Notes: a model not told the origin generated them from the letters alone. A DNA stretch of 64,000 bases from Rhizobiaceae bacterium (GCA_028281105.1 JANQKQ010000009.1:51571-115570), one strand, 5' to 3'; positions 53,500 to 62,440 are shown, numbered from the stretch's first letter. Made by a program: numbers and translations.

Positions 53500-54696
53500 T
53501 CATATCACTTTCAATTGAGCGAGTCTTTCCAGCTCGCCGGCGTCCAGATCGAGCAGCTCGGCAAACACTTGCGCGTTGTCGGCGCCAAGTTTGCCGCCGG
53601 TGCGGCGCACGGAACCCGGATTGCGGGTGAATTTCGGCACCACGTTCTGCACCTTGACCCGGCCAAAGTCCTCGTCGTCGACTGCGATAATGGCCTCGCG
53701 CTGGGCATATTGGGGATCGTCGAAGATCCTGTCGATCGAATAGATCGGGGTCAGCGTGCCGCCCTCGCGGGTAAAGGTTTCGACGGCTTCGTCGGCCGTG
53801 TGATCGAGGAACCAGCCGGCGAATATCTCGTCGATCTGCGCCCGATTCTCGATGCGCTTGGCATTGGTTTCGAACCGTGGGTCCTCGCCGAGTTCCGGCC
53901 GGCCTATCGCACGCGAATTCGCCCGGAATATCGGCTCGGTGCTGCCCGCCAGGAAGACGAACTGGCCATCTTTGGTGGGAAACAGGTTCGAAGGGGCGGA
54001 GTAGTAGCTTTGGTTGCCGTTTCGCGTGGCGATCTCGCCCAACTGATCGTAACCGATGGTTTGCGAATCCAGGACGCGGAAGTTCGCCTCGATCAAGGAA
54101 AGGTCGATCTCCTCGCCCTCGCCGATCGTGCCCCTCGCCATGCCGAGCAGGGCCGCCAGAATGGACGTGGAGGCGAACAGCGCACCCACCACGTCTCCCA
54201 TCGGATAGCCGGTGCCCATCGGCACGCCGTCGGCCTCACCGGTGATGTAGGTAAGGCCCGACATGGCCTCGAACACCTTGGCGAACCCGCGGCGGTCGCG
54301 ATACGGCCCGGTCTGGCCGAAACCGGTCGCCCTCAGGATCACAAGCCGCGGGCAGGCGCCCCACAACGTCTGCTTGTCGAGGCCCCATTTGTCCAAGGTT
54401 CCCGGCCGAAAATTCTCCAACAGCACGTCGAAATGCGGCAGCAGGCTGAGGAAAAGATCCCGGCCCTCGGGTTTGCGCAGATCGATGGTGACGAACCGCT
54501 TGTTGCGGTTGGTATTCTTCCACCACAGCGATTTGCCGTCCTTGTGCGGGGGAAAGTGCCGCAGCCCGTCTCCCGATCCGGGCAGCTCGACCTTGACGAC
54601 GTCGGCGCCGTAGTCCGCCAGCAAAGTCGCGGCAAACGGCGCGGCGATGATCGTCGAAATGTCAAGAACCCGAACGCCCCGAAGCGGTCCACTCAT
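53500..54696 (-). CDS. Type III CoA-transferase (CaiB/BaiF family)
   Basis: 398 residues from ATG 54696 (GGAGAG site). RGVRVLDISTIIAAPFAATLLADYGADVVKVE at the N-terminus, NKRFVTIDLRKPEGRD, LLENFRPGTLDKWGL and the catalytic Asp in GYPMGDVVGALFA (about 170) are standard. It moves CoA between acids and fits the CaiD-like enzyme in the same regulon. It is cotranscribed with RidA2 (106 bp upstream) and the ADP-forming ligase. Confidence 0.9.
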   Translation of the reverse strand: MSGPLRGVRVLDISTIIAAPFAATLLADYGADVVKVELPGSGDGLRHFPPHKDGKSLWWKNTNRNKRFVTIDLRKPEGRDLFLSLLPHFDVLLENFRPGTLDKWGLDKQTLWGACPRLVILRATGFGQTGPYRDRRGFAKVFEAMSGLTYITGEADGVPMGTGYPMGDVVGALFASTSILAALLGMARGTIGEGEEIDLSLIEANFRVLDSQTIGYDQLGEIATRNGNQSYYSAPSNLFPTKDGQFVFLAGSTEPIFRANSRAIGRPELGEDPRFETNAKRIENRAQIDEIFAGWFLDHTADEAVETFTREGGTLTPIYSIDRIFDDPQYAQREAIIAVDDEDFGRVKVQNVVPKFTRNPGSVRRTGGKLGADNAQVFAELLDLDAGELERLAQLKVI

Positions 54697-54802
54697 CCAT
54701 GCTCTCCAACCGGCTGCATGCCGCATCTTCCGTTAGTGACAAGCCCCGCCGCTTCCGGTGAGCAAGAGTTTCCGCATGTGGCGTAGCGGGCGAAGTGGAG
54801 CC

Positions 54803-55180
54803 TCAAGAACCGGACTGAACGGCGATCGCGTCAATCTGCACGCGGCAGTCGCCCGCAAGCCCCAGGGCAAACGTGCAGCGGGCGGGATAACGGCCCTCCT
54901 CGAACTGCTCCATATAGACGGAGCGCATCGCTCCCTGATGCGCGAAGTCGCTCAGGTAGACGGTGGTTTTGACAACGTCCCGCAGGGTGCAGCCCGCTTC
55001 GCCGAGCGTTTGCGCCAGCCGCGCGAACACCAGCCGCGCTTCGTCCTCGACGGTCTCCGCTTCGGCTGCGCGGCGGTTGGTCTGCGGGTCCAGTGCGCTC
55101 GCCACCGCGAACACGAATTGCTCGGTCTCCACGCCGCCCGAAACACCCGCGGACGGCTGAGAATTCAAGAATCTGGTCAT
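54803..55180 (-). CDS. RidA/YjgF family protein 2
   Basis: 125 residues from ATG 55180. FVFAVASALDPQTNR, TLRDVVKTTVYLSDF, and RYPARCTFALGLAGDCRVQIDAIAV, which keeps the PAR element typical of imine/enamine deaminases. It heads the minus-strand unit RidA2, CoA-transferase, ligase, 46 bp behind operator d. Its presence suggests reactive imines arise in the pathway. Confidence 0.87.
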   Translation of the reverse strand: MTRFLNSQPSAGVSGGVETEQFVFAVASALDPQTNRRAAEAETVEDEARLVFARLAQTLGEAGCTLRDVVKTTVYLSDFAHQGAMRSVYMEQFEEGRYPARCTFALGLAGDCRVQIDAIAVQSGS

Positions 55181-55226
55181 GCATCCCACCTTTGCACCTG
55201 AACCCGCACGACATACAAGTTTGCAC

Positions 55227-55244
55227 ATACGGACTGGTTTGTAT
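55227..55244. promoter_or_regulatory. TetR-type operator, site d
   Basis: ATACGGACTGGTTTGTAT, full fit to the motif ends and centre, 46 bp from the RidA2 start. Confidence 0.65.
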
Positions 55245-55320
55245 AGTTTCAGTATCGACTACCCATGTCAACATTTCCAACGGCTTGACGCTGCTCCGGG
55301 CGGGCGATAGCGTTGCCAAC

Positions 55321-55338
55321 ATACCAATTGGTTTGAAG
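55321..55338. promoter_or_regulatory. TetR-type operator, site e (weaker)
   Basis: ATACCAATTGGTTTGAAG; left arm intact, centre ATTGGT, right arm degraded. It is 51 bp before the M24 gene. Confidence 0.45.
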
Positions 55339-55389
55339 CTCGGCGCCAGCCGCTCGATAATAACTTTCCCCATGGGTTAGGAAGAGCCG

Positions 55390-56625
55390 ATGTACGATCA
55401 CAGCGAATTTGCGCGCAACGCGTCGGCCATGACTCTGCAGGACGGCGAAAGAATCGCCGATATGGGCGCAATGCGGGCCTATCGGTTGGGCCGTGTGCAG
55501 CAGCAGATCGCCAAGAACGACTGCGCCGCCGCCGTTCTGATGGGGCCGATCAACATCCGCTACGCCACGGGCCTGGGACGCGGCGACATCTTCCGGATGC
55601 ACTTTCCGACCCGGTCGGCCGTCGTGCCGCACACCGGCAAGGTAACGATCTTCAATTCAACCGGCGCGGCGCCAGCCTGGGTTCCTGAGACGGTCGAAGA
55701 GTTCCTGCCCGACGGCATGTTCACCTATTTCCCGACCGGCGAGCGCAGTCAGGCGGTGGCCAGGGTCTGGGCCCAAGGGGTCGCGGCGATCATCCGCGAC
55801 GCCGGCGCCGGCAACCGCATTGCGCTCGACATCTGCGATCCATTGGCGTTCAAGTCACTGGAAGCGGAGGGGTTGGAGATCATTCCCGGCGAGCCGTTGA
55901 TGGACCAGGCGACGGCAGTCAAAAGCGAAGACGAACTGGCCTGCATGCTCCACTCGGTGACGGTCGCCGAAACCGGCATGGCGCGCATGCGCAAAGCGCT
56001 GGAACCGGGGATGACCGAAAACGCCCTGCTCGCCGTGCTGCAACACACCAACTTCGAATATGGCGGCGAATGGCTGGAATACCGCTCGCTGTTTTCAGGC
56101 GGCCACTCCAATCCGTGGGGTGGCGCGGCGGGCGACAAGATCATTCGCGCCGGCGAGATCGTCGCCTTCGACTGCGGCCTGATCGGCCCGTACGGCTACA
56201 GCGCCGATGTTTCTCGTACGTTTCTGTGCAAACCCGGCAAGCCGGCCGATCAGCAGAAGCGGCTCTATAGCCTTGCCTACGAGACCATCCAAAGAAATCT
56301 CGAACTGGTGAAGGCGGGCGCCACGTTTAAGGAACTGTCGCTGGGATCATGGATGCCGCCGCAGGAGTTCACCAAACACCGATATCTGATGTCGATGCAC
56401 GGCATCGGCATGTGCGATGAGTGGCCGTCGATTCCCTGGCCGGTCGATTGGGAGAAGGACGGCTATGACGGCGTTCTGGAAGAGAACATGACGATCTGCG
56501 TCGAGGCGTTCGTCGGCTCCGAACACGGCGGCGAGGGGGTCAAACTCGAAGAACAGGTGGTCGTTACCAGCGATGGCTATCAGCTGATGTCGACCTTTCC
56601 GTTCGAAGACGAGTTCCTTGCGTGA
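55390..56625 (+). CDS. M24-family metalloprotein, creatinase/DddP-like
   Basis: 411 residues. A creatinase-type N-domain (about 30-190, GPINIRYATGLGRGD) and a pita-bread domain (about 195-400) with all five canonical metal ligands: FDCGLIG and SADVSRTF (Asp, Asp), SMHGIGMCDEWP (His), CVEAFVGSEHGG (Glu), VKLEEQVVV (Glu). GGEWLEYRSLFSGGHSNPWG and CDEWP recall the DMSP lyase DddP, but the second Asp of the DTD motif I remember in DddP is Gly here. It could be a lyase or C-N hydrolase on a small charged substrate rather than a peptidase. It follows operator e. Confidence 0.83.
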   Translation: MYDHSEFARNASAMTLQDGERIADMGAMRAYRLGRVQQQIAKNDCAAAVLMGPINIRYATGLGRGDIFRMHFPTRSAVVPHTGKVTIFNSTGAAPAWVPETVEEFLPDGMFTYFPTGERSQAVARVWAQGVAAIIRDAGAGNRIALDICDPLAFKSLEAEGLEIIPGEPLMDQATAVKSEDELACMLHSVTVAETGMARMRKALEPGMTENALLAVLQHTNFEYGGEWLEYRSLFSGGHSNPWGGAAGDKIIRAGEIVAFDCGLIGPYGYSADVSRTFLCKPGKPADQQKRLYSLAYETIQRNLELVKAGATFKELSLGSWMPPQEFTKHRYLMSMHGIGMCDEWPSIPWPVDWEKDGYDGVLEENMTICVEAFVGSEHGGEGVKLEEQVVVTSDGYQLMSTFPFEDEFLA

Positions 56626-56636
56626 AGCGCGATCGC

Positions 56637-57281
56637 TTACGCCGGCTGCGGTTTTGGGAAGACCAGCTGCACATACCGCCCAAACAGCCGTAGCTGTGTC
56701 GCCACGGTGCTCGGGTCGCGGTATATGCGGCTCATCACAAACCCACCCTGCACCACCGTTAGGAAATGGTCGGAGAGGTCCGTCAGGTCGATCTCGCCCG
56801 CTGGGGGATATCTTTGGGCGATGCGCTGAAAAAGCCGCACATAGTGCTTTCGCCACAGCTTCATATGCTCGTCCATGAAGCTCGCCAGCTTCTCGTCGTG
56901 CTGGCCGTAGCAGTAAGACGCAAACAGCGAGCCGGGGAGCGGTTCGCTTTTGCCGAACCATTCGCCGAGCCGGTCGAGGAAGTCGATGAGGCAATCCAGC
57001 GGGTCCGACGTGGTGCGCTCGGCCTCGCGCATCAGGGCCAAAAAGGCGTTGTTGTCCTGATTGACGTAGCGCTTGGCCAGTTGTTCGGCCAGGTCGGCCT
57101 TGGACTTGAAGTGGTAGAAGAACGCGCCCTTGGTTATCCCGGCGGCGTCAAGAATCATGTCGATCGACGTACCCGCCAGGCCGCGTTCCATCACCAGGAC
57201 ATGCGCTGAATTGAGTATGTTCTCTTTCGAAGACTTGCTCCCTTTTCGGCCACCAGAGTTCTTTGCCGTAGGTTTCGTCAT
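56637..57281 (-). CDS. TetR family transcriptional regulator
   Basis: 214 residues from ATG 57281 (MTKPTAKNSGG), or 225 from ATG 57314. The N-terminal helix-turn-helix is SSKENILNSAHVLVMERG...ITKGAFFYHFKSKADLAEQL (about 15-65), followed by a ligand-binding helical domain. It is the only TetR-type gene in a 27-kb stretch holding ten copies of one palindrome, one of which (57402-57419) lies upstream of it. It is therefore the likely autoregulated repressor of the whole block. Confidence 0.88.
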   Translation of the reverse strand: MTKPTAKNSGGRKGSKSSKENILNSAHVLVMERGLAGTSIDMILDAAGITKGAFFYHFKSKADLAEQLAKRYVNQDNNAFLALMREAERTTSDPLDCLIDFLDRLGEWFGKSEPLPGSLFASYCYGQHDEKLASFMDEHMKLWRKHYVRLFQRIAQRYPPAGEIDLTDLSDHFLTVVQGGFVMSRIYRDPSTVATQLRLFGRYVQLVFPKPQPA

Positions 57282-57401
57282 CTGATCGCTCGTCCAAGGT
57301 CGCGGCAGCCGCATTCGTCAACGCCGTCCAACTGCCTTGGTATCGTTTTCCATAGAACCTTGTGAACCGGCACCCGAGGATGGCCCCATTTCCATTCGGT
57401 C

Positions 57402-57419
57402 ACCCCGACCGGTCGGTTA
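57402..57419. promoter_or_regulatory. TetR-type operator, site j (TetR autoregulation)
   Basis: ACCCCGACCGGTCGGTTA, with a perfect inverted CCGACCGGTCGG centre; outer arms differ from the consensus. It is 87-120 bp upstream of the TetR start. Confidence 0.5.
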
Positions 57420-57594
57420 TGGTTCATTCAGTCAGTTTAATCACGTCGGCAAGTGCCGTCGCAAGTTGATTTTCCCCGGTCTCCTACTACAAATCGCCGC
57501 GGTCGCCGAGTTGCGGCCGATCATTTGCGGCGGCGAAACAGACCGATCATCGCGCTGGAGATGTGTGCGGGGGTTGGCTATTGTGGAGGCTGAA

Positions 57595-57612
57595 ATACCA
57601 ACCAGTTACTAC
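57595..57612. promoter_or_regulatory. TetR-type operator, site f
   Basis: ATACCAACCAGTTACTAC, 16 of 18 identical to site c, 48 bp upstream of the MFS transporter. Confidence 0.6.
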
Positions 57613-57660
57613 AATAACTCAAAATCACCCGCCGAGATTGCGTAAGCCGCCCACCCTATA

Positions 57661-58905
57661 ATGGCACCGGTCAGATTTTTCGATAGCGGCACCCCGCCGC
57701 ACATGGTCACCATGGTGATCGCCACCGCGTTCGGGGCGCTTGGCACCAACCTGTTTCTCCCATCGCTGCCCGCGATCGCGGAGCACTATTCCAGCCCCTA
57801 TTTCGTCGTTCAGCTCGCAGTCTCAATCTATCTCGGCGCCAACGGCGTTCTGCAATTGATCATCGGGCCCCTGTCCGATCGCTTCGGCCGCCGCACGATC
57901 ATGCTGGCCTTCATTCTCCTCGCTCTGGTTGCGACGCTGGGCGCGATCGTTGCGCCTACAATCTACTGGTTCTTGCTGGCACGCGCACTGCAGGGTTCGG
58001 CGATCGCCGGCCTGGTGTTGTCGCGCGCCATCGTCCGAGACATGGTCAGCCCCGATGAGGCGGCCGGAATGATCGGCTACATCACCATGGGCATGACCGT
58101 GGTGCCGATGACCGCGCCATATGTTGGCGGCTATCTGCAGGAGTGGTTCGGATGGCAGGCTTCGTTCGTCGTTATGGCCGGTTTCGGCGCCGTCGCGCTG
58201 TCGCTGGTTTGGGCGGATCTGGGCGAAACCAATCCTCGCGTGGCCGGCGGATTTCGCCGCCAGTTGCAGGCCTACCCCGACTTGTTCGCGTCCCGCCGGT
58301 TCTGGGGTTACTGCGCCACCTCGGCTTTCGCCGCCGGCGTCTACTTTGCCTATCTCGGCGGAGGTCCGTACGTGGCCAGCCAGTATTTCGGCCTTCAGCC
58401 GTCGCAATACGGTTTCTATTTCCTGTTTGCCGGCCTGGGCTACATCGTCGGCAACTTCCTGTCAGGCCGCTATGCCGCCCGCGTCGGGATAAATCGAATG
58501 GTCCACGCCGGAAATGCCGTCACCTGCCTGGGGATGATCATATCGATGTCGCTGCTGATCGCCGGCTTCCACCACCCGCTGTCGGTTTTCGCGCCGATCT
58601 CGCTGCTCGGTGTCGGCAACGGCCTGACCATGCCCAGCGCGAGTGCGGGGATCGTATCGGTGCGGGCGCATGTTGCCGGTGCGGCTTCGGGCCTGGGCGG
58701 CGCATTGACGATCGGCGGCGGCGCCTGCCTGTCGGTTCTCGCCGGGGCGCTGTTGACGCCGGATTCCGGCCCCATGCCCCTGATTGCGCTGATGTTGGCG
58801 ATTTCGGTTCTTGCGATCGTCGCAGGTCTATATGTGGCGTACATCGCCAGCATCAGCGGCGAACTGGACCCATCAGCACCGATAGCCGACCACCCGACAC
58901 CGTGA
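57661..58905 (+). CDS. MFS transporter, Bcr/CflA drug-efflux type
   Basis: 414 residues, twelve spans. NLFLPSLPAIAEHY (span 1), GPLSDRFGRRTIML (loop 2-3 motif A) and SRAIVRDMVSPDEAAGMIGYITMGMTVVPMTAPYVGGYL (motif C region) mark the DHA1 Bcr/CflA family. As part of the TetR regulon it may export the inducer or a toxic intermediate. Confidence 0.87.
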   Translation: MAPVRFFDSGTPPHMVTMVIATAFGALGTNLFLPSLPAIAEHYSSPYFVVQLAVSIYLGANGVLQLIIGPLSDRFGRRTIMLAFILLALVATLGAIVAPTIYWFLLARALQGSAIAGLVLSRAIVRDMVSPDEAAGMIGYITMGMTVVPMTAPYVGGYLQEWFGWQASFVVMAGFGAVALSLVWADLGETNPRVAGGFRRQLQAYPDLFASRRFWGYCATSAFAAGVYFAYLGGGPYVASQYFGLQPSQYGFYFLFAGLGYIVGNFLSGRYAARVGINRMVHAGNAVTCLGMIISMSLLIAGFHHPLSVFAPISLLGVGNGLTMPSASAGIVSVRAHVAGAASGLGGALTIGGGACLSVLAGALLTPDSGPMPLIALMLAISVLAIVAGLYVAYIASISGELDPSAPIADHPTP

Positions 58906-58909
58906 GGAT

Positions 58910-58923
58910 GGCCCGATCGGGCC
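58910..58923. terminator. Palindrome between convergent genes
   Basis: GGCCCGATCGGGCC, a perfect 14-bp palindrome in the 25-bp gap between the MFS1 and CMD2 stops. It could form a terminator stem for both, but no T-run is present. Confidence 0.3.
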
Positions 58924-58930
58924 CGTCCAC

Positions 58931-59293
58931 TCACATTGCAAGCCCTTCCTCCTCGATGACCTCCTGAAGGACAGTCAACCCGTTCACGCCGTTCGGCCAA
59001 CCGCTGTAATGAGCCGCGTGGATGATCAGCTCCTTGAGCTCGGCTGGCGAAAGCCCGTTGGCAACGGCGCCGCGCAGATGCGCCTTGAGCTGCACCTCCT
59101 TGCCCGTCGCCACCAGGATCGAGACCGTGACGATCGAACGATCCCGCAGTTCCAATCCCGGCCGGCTCCAGATTTCGCCGAACAGATAATCGTTGGTGAT
59201 CGTCCGAAACTCCGCAGTAGCGGCTCGCCCGTCGGGCCTGGCCGCACCAAACATTGCTTCGAAGATCTTCTTGCCCTTTGATGATCGATCCAT
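58931..59293 (-). CDS. 4-carboxymuconolactone decarboxylase-like protein 2 (PcaC-like)
   Basis: 120 residues from ATG 59293 with a GGAGGAAAC site. NDYLFGEIWSRPGLELRDRSIVTVSIL, then KAHLRGAVANGLSPAELKELIIHAAHYSGWP, the pattern of PcaC decarboxylases, including the conserved His. It is the last gene of the unit flavin reductase, LLM2, MFS2, CMD2. Upstream, ATACCAACTA (59305-59314) looks like an operator half-site, but it lies in the end of MFS2. Confidence 0.85.
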   Translation of the reverse strand: MDRSSKGKKIFEAMFGAARPDGRAATAEFRTITNDYLFGEIWSRPGLELRDRSIVTVSILVATGKEVQLKAHLRGAVANGLSPAELKELIIHAAHYSGWPNGVNGLTVLQEVIEEEGLAM

Positions 59294-59311
59294 GTTTCCT
59301 CCACATACCAA

Positions 59312-60604
59312 CTACCGCCCGCCGACCTGCCGGCAGGCTCCATCAGGGCGACGCGCGTTCAATCGACGCGTCGCCAACGCGAACCAGACGATCGTCGCCA
59401 AGATCATCACAGCATAGGTCGCGGTCGCAACCCGATGGCCCATCTGTGAGTAACCGGCCTGCGTCTGCGGGAAGGCGTCCAGAATGATGCCGTAGAGGCT
59501 CTGCAGGACGAAGGTGGCAAGCATCAGGAACAATGTCAGGCAGGCATTCAGCCGCCCGATCAGCCCGGCGGGAAACCGTTGTGCCAATGCGGCGAAGTTG
59601 ACCCAGTTCAAGGCGCCGAGGAAACCGAATACCGTCCACGTCACATAGACGGTGACGTCGTTGGGAGCCCACTGCATCGTGAGCACCAGGAAAGCGATCG
59701 CGAACAGCGCCGCCACGCCCACGCAAAACCCGGTCGCGGAAATCCCGACACGGCGGCACAGGCCGGCAAGTCCCCCAGTTGAGACGCCGGCCACGGTGAT
59801 CGCGGCAGAAAGCAACAACAACATCGTCGCGGCCTGGGCAGAAGTCATCCCGGCAACGTCGCGTGTCCAAAGCCCGCCCCAAAGCTGGGTGAGCGAGACG
59901 AACGACCCCAGCGTAACCGTCACCAGCGGCGCCGTTCGCCAGAAAACCCAACTGCCCAGAACAGCCTTGAAGCCATCGATCTGCGCGGCGAGGGACAGGA
60001 CGGGATTGGCCCGCCCTGCCGAAGGCACAGCCACATAGATTGTCGCCGCACACACCAGCAGGACGCCGGCAAGGATTATGTGGATCGTCCGCCAGTCCAT
60101 CAAAGTAAGTGCCGCTTCAACCGGCACCGTTCCCGCCATCATTCCCAGCCCGCTGACCGCCAGGTTCATACCGTTAACAAGCGTCAGCTTCTCGGATGGA
60201 TACCAGACCGCGTAAGCCTTGTAGGCAGCGACAAAGCTTGTGGCCACGCCGAAGGCAATGAGGATGCGGCCGGCGGCCAGGGTAAATGCGTCCGCCGCCA
60301 TGGCGGTTACAAGCGAGCCGGCCGCGGCAATGACGAGAAACCATGAAAACACGACCCGCAGGTCGTATCGGTCGAGCAGCACGCCCAGTGGCAGCTGCAA
60401 CAGCGCCGCGCCCAGGAAATATGCGCTGACGGCAAGACCGAGCCCCGCCGCCGACAACTCCAGATCGCGCGCAAGGTCCGGCGCGATGACCGCGCTCATC
60501 ACCCGGAATACGGCGGCCCAGAAGCAGGCGAACGCAAACGGCGCGAACACTCGAAGCGCCAGATTGCTTCCCCCGCCGGCTAGTCGTCGGGATTCGTGGA
60601 CCAT
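59312..60604 (-). CDS. MFS transporter 2
   Basis: 430 residues from ATG 60604, about twelve spans. LGAALLQLPLGVLLDRYDLRVVFSWF carries the loop 2-3 motif A in a relaxed form, and FGVATSFVAAYKAYAVWYPSEKLTLVNG resembles NarK/NNP- or hexuronate-type MFS members. Substrate unknown. It sits between LLM2 and CMD2 and is probably the second uptake or efflux route of the regulon. Confidence 0.85.
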   Translation of the reverse strand: MVHESRRLAGGGSNLALRVFAPFAFACFWAAVFRVMSAVIAPDLARDLELSAAGLGLAVSAYFLGAALLQLPLGVLLDRYDLRVVFSWFLVIAAAGSLVTAMAADAFTLAAGRILIAFGVATSFVAAYKAYAVWYPSEKLTLVNGMNLAVSGLGMMAGTVPVEAALTLMDWRTIHIILAGVLLVCAATIYVAVPSAGRANPVLSLAAQIDGFKAVLGSWVFWRTAPLVTVTLGSFVSLTQLWGGLWTRDVAGMTSAQAATMLLLLSAAITVAGVSTGGLAGLCRRVGISATGFCVGVAALFAIAFLVLTMQWAPNDVTVYVTWTVFGFLGALNWVNFAALAQRFPAGLIGRLNACLTLFLMLATFVLQSLYGIILDAFPQTQAGYSQMGHRVATATYAVMILATIVWFALATRRLNARRPDGACRQVGGR

Positions 60605-60673
60605 CGCGCGGCGCCGCCGCCGTCTTGAACGGCAACCCGGCATCGGATCAGGTTTGCGCCCATCGCCGCAGGC

Positions 60674-61846
60674 CTAGCTGGGCCGCAACGCGGGCAGCAC
60701 CTCTTTTCCCATCAGCTCAATCGACTGATCGCCCGCTTCCTCGCTCACCCCCGGCATCGTCTGCGCCAACAGCCAATGCCGCACTCCATGGGACTTTCCG
60801 AAGGCTTCCATACGCTCGACCACGGTTTGCGGCGATCCGACAAACAGATGTCCGCGCTCCATCAACAGATCGAATGGCTTCTTGCCGGCATTTTTCTCGT
60901 CGTCGGGATCTTCGTCGGTATCGAACCAGACCTGCTTGCCGCGCACCCGGTCGATGAATTCGAAATAGTGGTTGAGCGCCGGCTCGAACTTCTCGCGCGC
61001 CTCGGCATCGCTCTTGGCCACCAGAGTCAGGCGCAACAAGGCACAGCCCTCCCCGGTCGAAGGACTGGCGCCGGTGGCTTCCTCGGTCGCACGCCGGTGC
61101 GCCTCGAACAGCTCGGCCAGGTACTTGCCGGTCGGGTACCAGGTTATCGCGCCAATTCCGGCGGCCCCGGCTTCGGCGAAGCCGCTAACATGTTCCGTCG
61201 TCGACCATAGCGGCGGCATGGGCTGCTGTACCGGCCGCGGCGCGATACTCATCTTGATCATCTCGCCGTTGACGCCCGTATAGCCTTCGCGCTTTGGCGC
61301 GCCCGGGGCGGATTTATACTGGATGCCAGGCTGCGGGAAAGTATGGCGTTCGCCCTTCCAGTTGAACTTGTCCTTGGCCCAGGCGTGGCGAACGACCTCC
61401 AGATTCTCGGCGAATATCGCCTTGCTGCGCGTCTGATCGCCGCGACGATCGGCTTCCGGGTTCAGATTGACGATCTCGGAGGCAGCAATGCCGCGGGAAA
61501 AGGCGACCTCCAGCCTGCCGCCGCTGAAATGGTCCAGCATTGCCAGATCTTCGGCCACGCGAAGCGGATGCCACAGGGTCAGCGTCACCGCCCCCATGCA
61601 TATGCGTACCCGCTCGGTGCGCGCGGCGATATCAGCGCCCAGAAGCACGGGATTGGGAACGACGTCGGTGCCGTCCCTTTCGAAATGGTGCTCGCCCATC
61701 CACACGCCGTCGTAGCCCAGCCTGTCGGCGACCTGCGCGCGCGATCGGCCTATTTCCAGCAGTTCACTCCAGTTCGACCGACCCTCGCGGTTGCTCAGGG
61801 GCAGAAACATGTCCACCCTTGGAGAGACCGCGCTGAACTCCCTCAT
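60674..61846 (-). CDS. LLM-class (luciferase-like) flavin monooxygenase 2
   Basis: 390 residues from ATG 61846, which overlaps the flavin reductase stop (ATGA). GVWMGEHHFERDG, VPNPVLLGADIAARTERVRICMGAV, LEVAFSRGIAASEIVNLNPEADRRG and GIGAITWYPTGKYLAELFEAHR match LLM1 closely along the whole length, so the two arose by duplication. Coupling to the reductase makes this a two-component monooxygenase. LLM1 has no reductase next to it and probably shares this one. Confidence 0.9.
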   Translation of the reverse strand: MREFSAVSPRVDMFLPLSNREGRSNWSELLEIGRSRAQVADRLGYDGVWMGEHHFERDGTDVVPNPVLLGADIAARTERVRICMGAVTLTLWHPLRVAEDLAMLDHFSGGRLEVAFSRGIAASEIVNLNPEADRRGDQTRSKAIFAENLEVVRHAWAKDKFNWKGERHTFPQPGIQYKSAPGAPKREGYTGVNGEMIKMSIAPRPVQQPMPPLWSTTEHVSGFAEAGAAGIGAITWYPTGKYLAELFEAHRRATEEATGASPSTGEGCALLRLTLVAKSDAEAREKFEPALNHYFEFIDRVRGKQVWFDTDEDPDDEKNAGKKPFDLLMERGHLFVGSPQTVVERMEAFGKSHGVRHWLLAQTMPGVSEEAGDQSIELMGKEVLPALRPS

Positions 61847-62400
61847 GGGCTCTCGGTTTCCGGAGCATCCGGGGCCTGGCCTGCGAAGAACGTTTTGTCG
61901 GCATAAGCCATTGCGGCCCTGCCCCGGGTGCTGCTGCCTTCGAATACGCGGCCGACCAATATGATGTGGTCGCCGGCCTCGACGTCCTGCTCTAGCGCAC
62001 AGGCGGCATAGGCGGCGATGTCGCCGGCCAGAATCGGCCCGCCGAACCCGCAATCGGGCTTCAACCAATCGCAGTCGTTGAACTTGTCGTGGTCTTTGGA
62101 CGCGAATTTCAGCGCCAGCGACTTGGCTCCCGCGGCAAGATAATTCACCGTGAAGGAGCGCATCGTCCTGATGGCCGCCAGAGTGTTGGACCTGCGATCG
62201 AGGCACGCCAGCAGCAGCGGCGGATCGAGGGATACCGAGCAGACCGCCGAAGCGGTGAGCCCGTAACAGGTCCCGTCCGGCCCTTGGGCGGTGACCACGG
62301 TAACCGGACCGGGGGCTTTGGCCATGATCGCCTTGAACGACGCGACGGCTATCTCGGTTTGCGGTTTTATGGGAGGTGCGATGGCTTGATGAATATTCAT
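61843..62400 (-). CDS. Flavin reductase of the two-component monooxygenase
   Basis: 185 residues from ATG 62400 (MNIHQAIAPP). FKAIMAKAPGPVTVVTAQGPDGTCYGLTASAVCSVSLDPPLLLACLDRRSNT is the FMN-binding split-barrel of the HpaC/RutF class, and CALEQDVEAGDHIILVGRVFEG is the dimer strand. It supplies reduced FMN to LLM2 and probably LLM1. Operator h lies 40 bp upstream. Confidence 0.9.
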   Translation of the reverse strand: MNIHQAIAPPIKPQTEIAVASFKAIMAKAPGPVTVVTAQGPDGTCYGLTASAVCSVSLDPPLLLACLDRRSNTLAAIRTMRSFTVNYLAAGAKSLALKFASKDHDKFNDCDWLKPDCGFGGPILAGDIAAYAACALEQDVEAGDHIILVGRVFEGSSTRGRAAMAYADKTFFAGQAPDAPETESP

Positions 62401-62440
62401 TCTCGCGAAGGCCCTTCGCCTGGTCATTTGAGCGATTATT

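Larger units (their letters stand above)
55181..55389. promoter_or_regulatory. Divergent promoter region with operators d and e
   Basis: Between RidA2 (minus) and the M24 gene (plus). TGTCAA at 55266-55271 gives a minus-strand TTGACA, and TTGACG at 55285-55290 a plus-strand -35 with TAGCGT 17 bp on (55308-55313). Operators d and e flank this core, the same plan as modules 1 and 2 but with the -35 boxes set apart. Confidence 0.5.
57282..57660. other. Intergenic region between TetR and MFS1 with operators j and f
   Basis: A 379-bp divergent spacer. It holds operator j at 57402-57419 toward the TetR gene and operator f at 57595-57612 toward the transporter. I see no gene and no convincing -35/-10 pair. 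Confidence 0.5.

Noticed and set aside
56616..56640. GCGTGAAGCG...CGCTTACGC imperfect hairpin between the M24 and TetR genes
   Set aside because: The stem is bulged, with no T-run and partly coding; too weak to list as a terminator.
59305..59314. ATACCAACTA, half of the TetR-type operator
   Set aside because: Only one half-site, and it lies in the last codons of MFS2, so not counted among the operators.
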